Assembly (NCBI GenBank): GCA_011524615.1
Contig: WTJZ01000295.1
Coordinates: 1-28,852, forward strand
Reading direction: 5' to 3'
DNA length: 28,852 nt
Origin: Akkermansiaceae bacterium
GTDB lineage: Bacteria > Verrucomicrobiota > Verrucomicrobiia > Verrucomicrobiales > Akkermansiaceae
Part shown: positions 21,521 through 28,852 of the stretch, one piece after another
Layout of the letters: each line of letters starts with the position of its first letter
Numbering within the stretch: position 1 is the first letter of the stretch
Made by a program: the position numbers and the translations under genes
The notes under the pieces: generated by a model
Told to the model about the DNA's origin: nothing
Seen by the model: the letters and a program-made list of their open reading frames with translations, nothing else
Database searches by the model: none

Positions 21521-23710
21521 TTAAGGTTGTTGTTGTTCAGGGATGAAAATGTAATCGGTGACTTCATCTGGGTCGTACACGGACATATGTATATCCATCC
21601 CTACTGGCGCTTCTAGCGTGCTTATTGTGCCGGAATCATTCATGTAGGTGCTATTGACAAAGCCGACTCCTCCAGCATTAGAGCCACTAAATCCATCAAG
21701 TATTAGCTCCTCTTCTCGTATGATCTCTTCTGCGCTCGCCTGTCCTTCAGCCCACAGGCTACATACTAGGGAGTCTCCATCTACCGCTTCACTATTGGCT
21801 GTGATTCTGAGAGAGTAAGTCGTCTCTGCAGCCAGAGTGGTAGCTCCTGTGTAATTCACGATACTCTCACCGACTCGGCCTGCAGAGATAGTGAGCTTAC
21901 CATCAGTGAGTCCGACACTCGTACCTCGACCGTTACCTCCTACTTCGAACAGGATACAAGTTTGTGTAGCAGAGTCTCCTGCAGGCATGGTAAACTCGAG
22001 ATCCATGACGAAGTCCTTTCTGTTAAACGGGGTAGTCCCGACTACTGTTCCTTGGCTAGCGGTTAGGATGGGCGCTAACGGAGAACTGGAAGAGTAGAGT
22101 TCATCTGTTTCAACGATACGGTAAAACTTCTTAGTCGCTCCGGATTGTGAGATGTGAAAGTTCAGAGCTTGCCCTCTGGTCGTGGCGTTTGATTCTACTC
22201 CTATCCAACGCCCCATGTTATCTGATTCTTCTAGGCTGTAATACTTTCCTTCCTGCGACATGCGCGAGATAGATACTTCATCTGCGATATGGTCATAGGT
22301 GAGAGTGGTGACGTCATTTCCTACGGGTCTGAGAGTTTCTTCATATACTACCCGAGCCAATCCTGTCTCTGCGTCGGTATCATCAATATCATGCCACCTG
22401 AAGGTGATTTGTGGAATGTTTTGAACCCTTTCCGTTTCGAATGACATGTAGCCACCTCGCTTCGCATAATAGGTATTGTATTCTTCTACATAGAGGCCCG
22501 CACGTCTATGTGCTGCATTGACGGCGCCGCATCCGTATTCACGTAATCCCGTGTCAGGGTGCTTAGACCCATATTGCCAGTGGCGGTCACCATTGACGAC
22601 ATAAGTATTAGGGATGGAGGCGAGAAAGCGCCTTAACTCATCACCTTCAGTAAAGAAGCCTGCGTCGGCATGATTGTCATTTTTATTTGCTCCGCTCGGT
22701 CCAACTATCGGGGTGGGGGATATGACGAGTTTAAAAGTGGCATCAGAGGCCGTGACCCCATCCTTGAGCCACTGCTTCTGGATAGCTCCTAATATCGTTT
22801 TATCTGGGCCGTCAGCGTCGTTATTATTACTCCGAAAGTCACGACACTCGATGAGCCAGATTTGGAGATCCTTGCCCCATCTGAAGGTGCGGTAAGGGAG
22901 GTCTACAGTAGGAGTCTGTTCCTTAAAGAGCGCGACGCCTTGTTCAAACGTAAATGTACCTAAGTTACCTGCTACGGTGTATGGATGACAGTCGTTCACA
23001 TATGTATCATGGTCATCTTTGATATAGTAAGCAGGGACGACTTGACCGAAGTCACGCTGCCAGATCATGGAGAAGGTCTTGTTCCACATTAATCTAGCCA
23101 TTTCTAGCGAGTCAGCGTACTTGTAAGTAGGATACCTCTTTGCGGCATCATAGTAGATGACGTCTCCTGTGTGAACAAAGAAGTCTGGTCGAGTTTGAGC
23201 GAATTCTTGATAAATCTTATGCCCATTTAGTTCATCGTCGACGGATTCAAATTCTTGGCATGTTACGACTACTCCAGTCACTGGGCGGACCATCTCTACC
23301 GAGGGTGCTGTTCTGAATGATCCTACTTTGGAGCTTAATATAGTGCTAGAGTCTGCCTTCCTTGACTCCACTTCGATGTGGTAGAGTGAATCAGGAGTTA
23401 AGCTGCCGATCACATATTTACGGATGTAATCAGCATCACTATCGGTATCAGTCCACCCTTGGGTATGAGTGATCTCACCATTGAGGGTTAATGTGACTCT
23501 TGTTTGTCCCTCAGACCCGGGTGCGGAATCATAGTTTTCGGCGTCTCTCGCATTATAGGGTAATGGATCCTCGTAAAGTGTGGTTCGAGTCCAAATCGAT
23601 ACCTCTGTATCAGAGAGTTCCCCAATTTTGAATCCAGTGGCCTGGTAGCCATGAGAGACGGCTATTGTAAGGAGTGCTGTCGTAAGAAATAACCAAGAAT
23701 GTACCATCAT
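21521..23710 (-). CDS. Secreted PhoD-family alkaline phosphatase with C-terminal LamG-like region
   Basis: The 729-residue protein is predicted to be a metal-dependent phosphoesterase or phosphodiesterase. The ATG at 23710 was chosen because MMVHSWLFLTTALLTIAVSHG is a good signal peptide; the frame opens 17 codons earlier. A beta-sandwich PhoD N-terminal domain (about 20-140) precedes the metallophosphatase core, with TCQEF (150-154), HTGDVIYYD (180-188), KDDHDTYVND (231-240), SPTPIVGP (331-338) and VNGDRHW (372-378). From about 460 onward come a YSLEESDNMGRWIGV-FYRIVE segment and a LamG/concanavalin-like beta domain (about 545-720). PhoD enzymes themselves usually stop near 500 residues, so this is an extended form. 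It is the first gene of an operon with the sulfatase. LamG-like domains often bind carbohydrate, hinting at polysaccharide attachment. Confidence 0.9.
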   Translation of the reverse strand: MMVHSWLFLTTALLTIAVSHGYQATGFKIGELSDTEVSIWTRTTLYEDPLPYNARDAENYDSAPGSEGQTRVTLTLNGEITHTQGWTDTDSDADYIRKYVIGSLTPDSLYHIEVESRKADSSTILSSKVGSFRTAPSVEMVRPVTGVVVTCQEFESVDDELNGHKIYQEFAQTRPDFFVHTGDVIYYDAAKRYPTYKYADSLEMARLMWNKTFSMIWQRDFGQVVPAYYIKDDHDTYVNDCHPYTVAGNLGTFTFEQGVALFKEQTPTVDLPYRTFRWGKDLQIWLIECRDFRSNNNDADGPDKTILGAIQKQWLKDGVTASDATFKLVISPTPIVGPSGANKNDNHADAGFFTEGDELRRFLASIPNTYVVNGDRHWQYGSKHPDTGLREYGCGAVNAAHRRAGLYVEEYNTYYAKRGGYMSFETERVQNIPQITFRWHDIDDTDAETGLARVVYEETLRPVGNDVTTLTYDHIADEVSISRMSQEGKYYSLEESDNMGRWIGVESNATTRGQALNFHISQSGATKKFYRIVETDELYSSSSPLAPILTASQGTVVGTTPFNRKDFVMDLEFTMPAGDSATQTCILFEVGGNGRGTSVGLTDGKLTISAGRVGESIVNYTGATTLAAETTYSLRITANSEAVDGDSLVCSLWAEGQASAEEIIREEELILDGFSGSNAGGVGFVNSTYMNDSGTISTLEAPVGMDIHMSVYDPDEVTDYIFIPEQQQP

Positions 23711-23875
23711 ATCAGATATTATATTGTTAACTATAAACCGTATGAATAGCGCGTCTGACACTTGTAGCTAATAAAAATCAAAAAGCACAATTTTATTATC
23801 GTATCGGACTTTATTTTGATTTTATTGTTGGTTGATTGATTGATTTTGTTATTTTGTGAGTATTGTTACATAGAT
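23711..23875. promoter_or_regulatory. Divergent promoter region between the PhoD/sulfatase operon and the second sulfatase
   Basis: The 165 bases are very AT-rich, with TTGATTGATTGATTTT tetranucleotide repeats (about 23831-23847) and T-rich stretches. Both promoters must lie here, since the two start codons face away from each other. The likeliest regions are AT-rich, but no unambiguous -35/-10 pair, operator palindrome or Shine-Dalgarno sequence was found. Co-regulation is inferred from the layout only. Confidence 0.5.
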
Positions 23876-25444
23876 ATGATTGGTAAATTTCTCCGCTATT
23901 CCGCTCCATTATTCATGGCCCTATCTTCTGTTGTGCATGCACGAGACAGATCGCCTAATGTGATTGTTATTTTTGCTGATGACTTAGGTTATGGAGATCT
24001 TGGCTGTTATGGAGCGACCAAAGTGAAGACCCCACATATTGATCAATTAGCATCAGAGGGGAGACGCTTCACGGACGCTCATGCCGCCGCCTCGGTCTGT
24101 ACTCCATCGCGCTATGCTCTGATTACAGGGCAATACCCAGCAAAAGGGGCGAACGGTAGAGGGCACTGGGGGGCAGTTCATCCTAATTCTCAACTGATTA
24201 TTCCTACTGACACCTTTACGATCGCTGATAGCTTCAAGAGTAAGGGCTATGCGACAGGGTGTATTGGTAAATGGCACTTGGGCTTCAAGTCTGGTCGAAA
24301 CGATTGGCAAGAACCCTTGAGCCCTGGTCCTAATGATCTTGGGTTTGATTACTACTTCGGTATGCCGGTTGTGAATAGTGCTCCTCCATATATCTACGTT
24401 GAGAATGAGTGTGTCTTTAAGGGATCTGCCAGTGACCCTTTGATTTATCTCGACCATAAAACTCCGCGTACCAAAGAGGACCCTATTCCGATCCGTATGC
24501 CTAAGTTACCTCACGAAGCAGGTCAAAGAACTGGTAATTGGTATGCTGGCGCCCAGAAAGCGCATGAGGCATTTGTAGAAGAAGAGGTTGCGCCCACGTT
24601 TACGGATAAGGCTATTGATTGGATCGATCAGCATAAGGAGAGTCCATTCTTTCTCTATCTCGCTACAACCCATATTCACCATCCATTCACACCCGCTCCG
24701 CAGTTCAAGGGTTCGAGTGACGCTGGACTCTATGGTGACTTCATTCAAGAACTAGACTGGATGGTCGGACAAATTACGGACGCTCTCGAGCAGCGCAATC
24801 TAACGGACAATACGATCATAGTCTTCACCAGTGATAATGGCGGGATGTTTAATACCGGGGGACAGAATGCTTATGCCGCAGGTCACATGCAAAACGGGAA
24901 CCTCTTAGGATTCAAGTTCGGTATCTGGGAAGGCGGTCACCGTGTCCCGTTTATTGTTAAATGGCCTGGTCATGTGCCAGCTGACTCCGTATCTACTCAG
25001 CTGATTTCTAATGTAGACCTCCTCGCCACTTTTTCCGCAATCATTGGTCAGGATCTCACTCCGAGACAGCAAAAAGACAGTGTCAACATGTTGCCCGCCT
25101 TTACTGAGGATCATGACTCTCCGATTCGGGAATCGCTAGTGATCTCGCCAAACAAAAAGCAAAACCTCGCTATCAGGAAGGGCAAGTGGATTTACATTGC
25201 GGCTAAAGGCGGAGGAGGATGGAATTTTGAGAAAGGGCACCTCTTTTCTGGTCCTCCTGCGATTTCGTTTATTGGAAAGAAGAATAGCGAAATTGTCGAT
25301 GGCAAGATCAGAGAGGACGCTGCTCCTGCCCAGCTCTACAACTTAGAGACTGATCTGGAGCAGACCACTAATCTCTATCATCAATACCCAGAAGTCGTGG
25401 CAGAGTTAAAGACGCTACTGGAAGCCAGCATCACTACTCCGTAA
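23876..25444 (+). CDS. Secreted sulfatase, S1 family, paralogue
   Basis: The 522-residue exported sulfatase has a signal peptide (MIGKFLRYSAPLFMALSSVV, cleavage near HA). The metal motif is VIFADDLGYGDLG (31-43), and the formylglycine motif is ASVCTPSRYALITGQYP with Cys75 at the modifiable position. GKWHLGF, FTSDNGGMF and the C-terminal FSGPPAISF and AQLYN are shared with the minus-strand sulfatase. The TTG that opens the frame 12 codons upstream is unlikely; the ATG at 23876 gives the proper signal peptide. Compared with its paralogue it has a short insertion near residues 188-200 (ending HKTPRTKED), suggesting a different sulfated substrate. It ends in a UUCG hairpin. Confidence 0.95.
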   Translation: MIGKFLRYSAPLFMALSSVVHARDRSPNVIVIFADDLGYGDLGCYGATKVKTPHIDQLASEGRRFTDAHAAASVCTPSRYALITGQYPAKGANGRGHWGAVHPNSQLIIPTDTFTIADSFKSKGYATGCIGKWHLGFKSGRNDWQEPLSPGPNDLGFDYYFGMPVVNSAPPYIYVENECVFKGSASDPLIYLDHKTPRTKEDPIPIRMPKLPHEAGQRTGNWYAGAQKAHEAFVEEEVAPTFTDKAIDWIDQHKESPFFLYLATTHIHHPFTPAPQFKGSSDAGLYGDFIQELDWMVGQITDALEQRNLTDNTIIVFTSDNGGMFNTGGQNAYAAGHMQNGNLLGFKFGIWEGGHRVPFIVKWPGHVPADSVSTQLISNVDLLATFSAIIGQDLTPRQQKDSVNMLPAFTEDHDSPIRESLVISPNKKQNLAIRKGKWIYIAAKGGGGWNFEKGHLFSGPPAISFIGKKNSEIVDGKIREDAAPAQLYNLETDLEQTTNLYHQYPEVVAELKTLLEASITTP

Positions 25445-25463
25445 GAGTAGTTCGCTACTCTTT
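25443..25463 (+). terminator. UUCG hairpin overlapping the sulfatase stop codon
   Basis: AAGAGTAG and CTACTCTT form a perfect eight-base stem with a TTCG tetraloop, starting inside the TAA and followed only by TCTC. It is stable, but the T tract is weak, so it may act as a terminator or as a 3' protective hairpin. Confidence 0.5.
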
Positions 25464-25509
25464 CTCTGCTGGAGGAGCGTCTAAGATAGTCTGGCCCCTC
25501 CATGCAGAG
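25464..25509 (+). promoter_or_regulatory. Long hairpin upstream of the imelysin gene
   Basis: CTCTGCTGGAGG pairs with CCTCCA-T-GCAGAG over 12 pairs with one bulged T, around a 21-base loop. It ends 22 bases before the imelysin ATG. There is no T tract after it. No Fur-box-like sequence was seen in the 86 bases between the genes. It may be a leader structure of the imelysin operon. Confidence 0.35.
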
Positions 25510-25530
25510 CCTCATCATAGAAGAAATAGG

Positions 25531-26637
25531 ATGAAGACATTTTTTCACCTTTGCATACTCATCTCAGTGTTTAGCTTATCTCGAGGGGCTTCTGGTCTGC
25601 GGCAGGATGTCCTAGATGCTTATTCAGAGGTCGTGTATTCCTCGTATCGGGCGACGTGTCACGAGATGCAACTGCTCGATGAATCCATTAGAGAGTTTGT
25701 TGCGAGCCCGTCGGTTGAAGGGCTGACTGATTGTCGCCAACAATGGGTGAAGACAAGACAGTTTTATTCCCAGACAGAAGTATTTCGCTTCTATGATGGA
25801 CCTATCGACGGTCCGTTTGGCCGAGAGGGTGCAATTAATGCTTGGCCCATTGATGAGGTATATCTCGATTATGTCGAGGGCAGTCCAGCTGCTGGCATCG
25901 TATGTAATTATCAGAAGCTCAATATCGCTAGAGAATTTCCGACGATCAATGCTGAGTCATTATCACAGTTAAACGTTGAAGGTGGGGAGCAGGACATCTG
26001 TGTAGGCTTTCATGCCTTAGAGTTCTTGCTCTGGGGCCAAGACTTATCTCCTAATGGTCCCGGTCAACGTCCTCTTTCTGATTTTACGACCGAGGAATTT
26101 GCTGAAAACAGATGCTGTGCAATAGTGGCGTGTTCTCACTTACTGAATGTTGATCTAAGAGCTCTCCTAGAGGCGTGGGCTCCTCATGGAGGCAACTATC
26201 GAGAGCGCTTTTGTCATGCTACACCGGAAGAGTCCATAGGTAAGATGATTACGGGTATGCAGATGATGGCAGGTTTTGAACTAGCGAGCGAGCGTCTCGC
26301 AGTACCCTATGATACTCAGTTTCCAGAAGATGAGCAATCATGCTTCTCTGATACCACTCATATCGATATTATCTATAATATTAAAGGGCTCCAAAACGTG
26401 TGGACAGGGCATTGTGGGCTGGACTCAGTTACTGGCCTGAATGCATTATTTCCCCCTCAAGAGCGGGAAGATTTAACAAAGCAAATAGAGCTTTGTGCGA
26501 CACTTGCTCGTGCGATTCCTGCGCCCTTTGATCAGGCAATACTAGGGAATGATAATGATCCTGGTAGACTGGCGATATTGGCCTGTATGGATGCACTAGA
26601 GAGACTTAGTGCGATGCTAGCTGAACTTAAATTATGA
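25531..26637 (+). CDS. Imelysin-family protein (IrpA-like)
   Basis: The 368-residue periplasmic or surface protein belongs to the imelysin family (EfeO/IrpA relatives), associated with iron uptake. A signal peptide covers about residues 1-19. Two helical bundles follow. The GxHxxE motif reads GFHALEFLLWGQD, with Gly159, His161 and Glu164 as the probable metal site. IDGPFGREGAINAWPIDEVY (92-111) and the later TGMQMMAGFELASERLAVPY are also typical of the family. The protein has an unusual number of Cys residues (for example Cys43, Cys68, Cys125 and Cys157) for this family. The gene overlaps the di-haem oxidoreductase gene by four bases. The pair is known from many bacteria. Confidence 0.9.
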   Translation: MKTFFHLCILISVFSLSRGASGLRQDVLDAYSEVVYSSYRATCHEMQLLDESIREFVASPSVEGLTDCRQQWVKTRQFYSQTEVFRFYDGPIDGPFGREGAINAWPIDEVYLDYVEGSPAAGIVCNYQKLNIAREFPTINAESLSQLNVEGGEQDICVGFHALEFLLWGQDLSPNGPGQRPLSDFTTEEFAENRCCAIVACSHLLNVDLRALLEAWAPHGGNYRERFCHATPEESIGKMITGMQMMAGFELASERLAVPYDTQFPEDEQSCFSDTTHIDIIYNIKGLQNVWTGHCGLDSVTGLNALFPPQEREDLTKQIELCATLARAIPAPFDQAILGNDNDPGRLAILACMDALERLSAMLAELKL

Positions 26638-27980
26638 TAGCGCTTCGTTTATTAGCCACCTTACTGGCATCGACTAGTCCAGAAGAGGCCTACTCTGGAG
26701 GGGCGACGACGAGCTTTGTACAGAGTAGTAAGGCGTTTGCGCAACCTTTGACAGGTCTGACAGGAATGCCGCTAAGGCAGCACTCTATCGGTAACTCTTT
26801 CTTCAACAATAACTGGATTACCGCACCCGCGACCGCTTCAGGGAGGGATGGGTTAGGCCCGCTCTATAATGCAAGGTCATGTTCCGCATGTCATCCTAAT
26901 GATGGCAAAGGGTTCTTAAAGAACAACTTCATAGAGAGACAGGGGACAGTAATTAAGCTACAACATTCCGAGTCGAACGACTTAATGGATGGAGATATGA
27001 TCTATGGGGAACAGCTCTCCGACTTCGCAATACCGGAGGTGCAGGCCGAAGTGGATTACATGATCAGTAGGGAGTCGGTAGAGATAAGCCTCCCTCAGGG
27101 GGGGAGAAGTCACCTGAGCCGAACTAAAATTGAGATCGAAGATTTACATTATGGGGCGCTAGAGGCGGGCACTAAGCTCAGTCTGAGGCTCGCTCCTGCG
27201 GTCTTTGGCTTAGGACTCCTAGAAGCTATCCCTACAGGTGCCCTAGAAGAGCTTGCAGATCCTAATGACGACAATAATGATGGGATCTCAGGACGTTTGA
27301 ATGTGGTCTGGGATATGGATAGGGAGCAATACTCGGTAGGCCGGTTCGGGTTAAAAGCATCTCAACCGAGCCTCAGGCAGCAAACCGCGGTCGCATTTGC
27401 CCGCGATATTGGCATTACGTCGCCACTAGTACCTGAGGAAAACTCTACTGATGCCCAAAGCGCTGTGTGGGGTGGGCTCGTACATGTAGACCCCCTTGAT
27501 GCTACCGATAAGGTGCTAGACCGTGTGACAACATATCTCCAAACTTTGGCACCACCTGCACGTAGGAATGTAGAGTCTCCTGCGGTGATAGCTGGACAGG
27601 AGCTCTTTCACGCAATTGGTTGTGCTCAGTGTCACCAAGCCGCATTTACGACTCAAGCTAATGCAATAATTCCAGAGCTGTCGAATCAAGTCATTCATCC
27701 TTATACTGACTTACTACTCCATGATATGGGGCCTGGACTCGCAGATGAGTTCCATGAGTTTGCGGCTACAGGGAGGGAGTGGCGTACCGCTCCATTATGG
27801 GGAATCGGGCTTCAACTTATTGTGAGCGAACATAACCACTTTCTCCACGATGGGCGGGCTCGCAATATCAGAGAAGCGATTCTCTGGCACGGTGGGGAGG
27901 CGGAACGCAGTAAAAATAATTATACTCGTCTGACCCAAGATGAGGTTAGGGCGCTTCATCAGTTCCTATCTAGTCTCTGA
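26634..27980 (+). CDS. Di-haem oxidoreductase, cytochrome c peroxidase-like (DUF1111/DHOR)
   Basis: The 448-residue protein is of the family called di-haem thiol oxidoreductase or putative peroxidase, distantly like MauG/CcpA proteins. Two haem c-binding motifs occur: CSACH (83-87) and CAQCH (330-334). Other family motifs are GRDGLGPLYNARSCSACH, DPNDDNNDGISGR (209-221; a Ca-binding-like loop) and HDGRARNIREAILWHGGEA near the end. The ATG overlaps the imelysin stop (ATGA), so the genes are translationally coupled. The first 20 residues are only weakly hydrophobic, so export is likely (haem c attaches outside the cytoplasm) but the signal peptide is not strong. It probably handles redox chemistry linked to metal uptake. 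Confidence 0.92.
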   Translation: MIALRLLATLLASTSPEEAYSGGATTSFVQSSKAFAQPLTGLTGMPLRQHSIGNSFFNNNWITAPATASGRDGLGPLYNARSCSACHPNDGKGFLKNNFIERQGTVIKLQHSESNDLMDGDMIYGEQLSDFAIPEVQAEVDYMISRESVEISLPQGGRSHLSRTKIEIEDLHYGALEAGTKLSLRLAPAVFGLGLLEAIPTGALEELADPNDDNNDGISGRLNVVWDMDREQYSVGRFGLKASQPSLRQQTAVAFARDIGITSPLVPEENSTDAQSAVWGGLVHVDPLDATDKVLDRVTTYLQTLAPPARRNVESPAVIAGQELFHAIGCAQCHQAAFTTQANAIIPELSNQVIHPYTDLLLHDMGPGLADEFHEFAATGREWRTAPLWGIGLQLIVSEHNHFLHDGRARNIREAILWHGGEAERSKNNYTRLTQDEVRALHQFLSSL

Positions 27981-28204
27981 AGGTCTTGAATAGTTCTTTT
28001 TGTGGGGGATAACATGTTCAGCGTACTTTTACGCTTGATGTAACCCTTTCCCCCCCCATTAGCTGTACCTCTCCTGAAGTAGATTGTTTTCTCAGGCTAT
28101 ATACAAAAACCCTAGTTTCTGCTATTTAAGGAGGCCCATGAGTTAGCATGAATTTTGCCACAGAAATGGGAGGGACTGTCTTTAGTTCACGATGAGTAGC
28201 CCCC
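27981..28204. other. Gap after the di-haem gene with no gene found
   Basis: AGCGTA/TACGCT with a CTTT loop (28020-28035) is a small hairpin and the best terminator candidate for the imelysin operon, though no T tract follows. AAGGAGG at 28128-28134 is an excellent Shine-Dalgarno sequence, but the following ATG is stopped after one more codon. No other feature is visible. Confidence 0.4.
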
Positions 28205-28242
28205 AAAAAAAAGCGCCGTCCCTAACGAGAAAGGGAGGCGCT
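28205..28242 (-). terminator. Terminator after the PEP-CTERM gene
   Basis: On the minus strand AGCGCCTCCCT pairs with AGGGACGGCGCT (11 pairs, one bulged base) around an eight-base loop and is followed by eight T. It begins about 30 bases after the stop of the PEP-CTERM gene. Confidence 0.9.
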
Positions 28243-28271
28243 CTGCTTCATTATTGATGAAAGGGAGAATA

Positions 28272-28852
28272 CTATCGCTTACGTCTAGCAATCAACATAA
28301 GACCACCTAAGCCAAGGAGGGATGCAGATGTAGGCTCCGGAATGTAAGTGAGTGTGAATGAGCTTCCGTTGTCTGTGTATTCAAAAGAGCCTGATGGCAC
28401 ACCACTGACGAATACACTGTTCACATCTGCTTGTACGGCAGCGAGGTCTGCAAATTGACCACCGTATGCAGCTGTGAAGCTTGAGTCTCTTTCGTTAAAT
28501 GTGATACTCGTACCAATCCCAGAACCATATACCGTATCAACAAATGAACTTGCGTTTACCGTTCCTCCATTGATGACAATATTGGCGGAAATAGTAGAGT
28601 TAAAGCTGTCGACTCCATCTAACTCAAGAACCCCTTCGGAATTGACGACGATCGAGTGACCTAGAGAGTTGTGACGAAGTAGGGAGCTATAATTTTGAAG
28701 GGTGACGGTTACCGTATCTCCTTTGTCGTCCCCAACGGTAATGAAATCGATTGCCGCTGCCGCACTGAATGTTGGGGATTTGCCCCACGCGTTGGTGTAG
28801 TCGATGACAAAGTTTCCACCATTTCGGAAGTCAAATTTCATTTGTGAGTCAG
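28272..28852 (-). CDS. PEP-CTERM surface protein, C-terminal part (cut by right edge)
   Basis: The visible part (about 193 residues) is a beta-rich passenger-type sequence with Ser/Thr/Gly/Asn repeats and the autotransporter-like phrase VVNSEGVLELDG. It ends in a PEP-CTERM sorting signal: IPEPTSASLLGLGGLMLIAR followed by RKR, made of the PEP motif, a hydrophobic span and a basic end. Such tails are recognised by exosortase and lead to export and surface or matrix attachment. The Met at 28841 is internal: the frame is still open to the window end with Asp-Ser-Gln before it, so the gene continues outside. An exosortase gene is not in the window. The function of the passenger is unknown. Confidence 0.88.
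   Translation of the reverse strand, partial: DSQMKFDFRNGGNFVIDYTNAWGKSPTFSAAAAIDFITVGDDKGDTVTVTLQNYSSLLRHNSLGHSIVVNSEGVLELDGVDSFNSTISANIVINGGTVNASSFVDTVYGSGIGTSITFNERDSSFTAAYGGQFADLAAVQADVNSVFVSGVPSGSFEYTDNGSSFTLTYIPEPTSASLLGLGGLMLIARRKR

Noticed and set aside
23831..23847. TTGATTGATTGATTTT repeats as a CRISPR or phase-variation tract
   Set aside because: Only about three tetranucleotide copies are present; too short for either, though slippage cannot be excluded.
28128..28146. AAGGAGG ribosome-binding site followed by ATG AGT TAG
   Set aside because: The frame is only two codons. The next ATG (28148) gives 15 codons and is too far from the site; no gene is supported.

Overview
The window looks like chromosomal DNA from a Verrucomicrobiota bacterium, probably a marine Verrucomicrobiales relative. 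I infer this from the PEP-CTERM tail ending in ARRKR at the right edge, the secreted S1 sulfatases and GH29 fucosidase, the PhoD protein with a C-terminal LamG-like region, and the mixed codon use at moderate GC. No plasmid, phage or CRISPR signature is visible. The only mobile-element trace is a small internally deleted IS3-family relic.

Layout. 1-890: AT-rich, poorly coding DNA with a gene tail cut by the left edge and one weak ORF. 888-2252: secreted GH29 alpha-L-fucosidase. 2313-2838: terminator, IS3 relic and an AT-rich regulatory stretch. 2839-3729: TPR protein. 3909-5267: argH, preceded by a possible 13-codon leader ORF. 5452-11195: tight three-gene RND efflux operon (outer-membrane lipoprotein, membrane-fusion protein, inner-membrane pump). 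11292-11657 (-): queD. 11832-11907: tRNA-Ala(GGC). 12060-14859 (-): rhomboid protease, SecG with a long acidic tail, and ribosomal proteins L20 and L35. 15028-16994: unknown protein followed by the AMPylase SelO. 17266-18999: diflavin (CysJ-type) reductase with a sigma-54-like promoter upstream. 19171-19896: unknown secreted protein. 19964-25444: a PhoD-type phosphatase and sulfatase on the minus strand, divergent from a paralogous sulfatase on the plus strand. 25531-27980: imelysin and di-haem oxidoreductase pair. 28272-right edge (-): C-terminal part of a PEP-CTERM surface protein.

How genes work together. The fucosidase, two sulfatases and PhoD protein are all exported and suggest scavenging of sulfated, fucose-containing polysaccharide and organic phosphate, as expected of marine Verrucomicrobiota. 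The RND genes form one envelope-spanning exporter. The imelysin and di-haem protein form a known periplasmic pair linked to iron. L35, L20, SecG, ArgH, QueD, the tRNA and the flavoprotein reductase are housekeeping.

No wholly new multi-gene system is evident. The most interesting signals are regulatory: interleaved complementary segments between rpmI and rplT that could form an L20-binding pseudoknot; a good sigma-54 promoter match with a structured leader before the flavoprotein reductase; a terminator hairpin lying directly on the rhomboid start codon; a leader ORF before argH; and the divergent sulfatase/PhoD cluster. Start codons were moved from the longest ORF wherever homology, signal peptides or ribosome-binding sites favoured an internal ATG.
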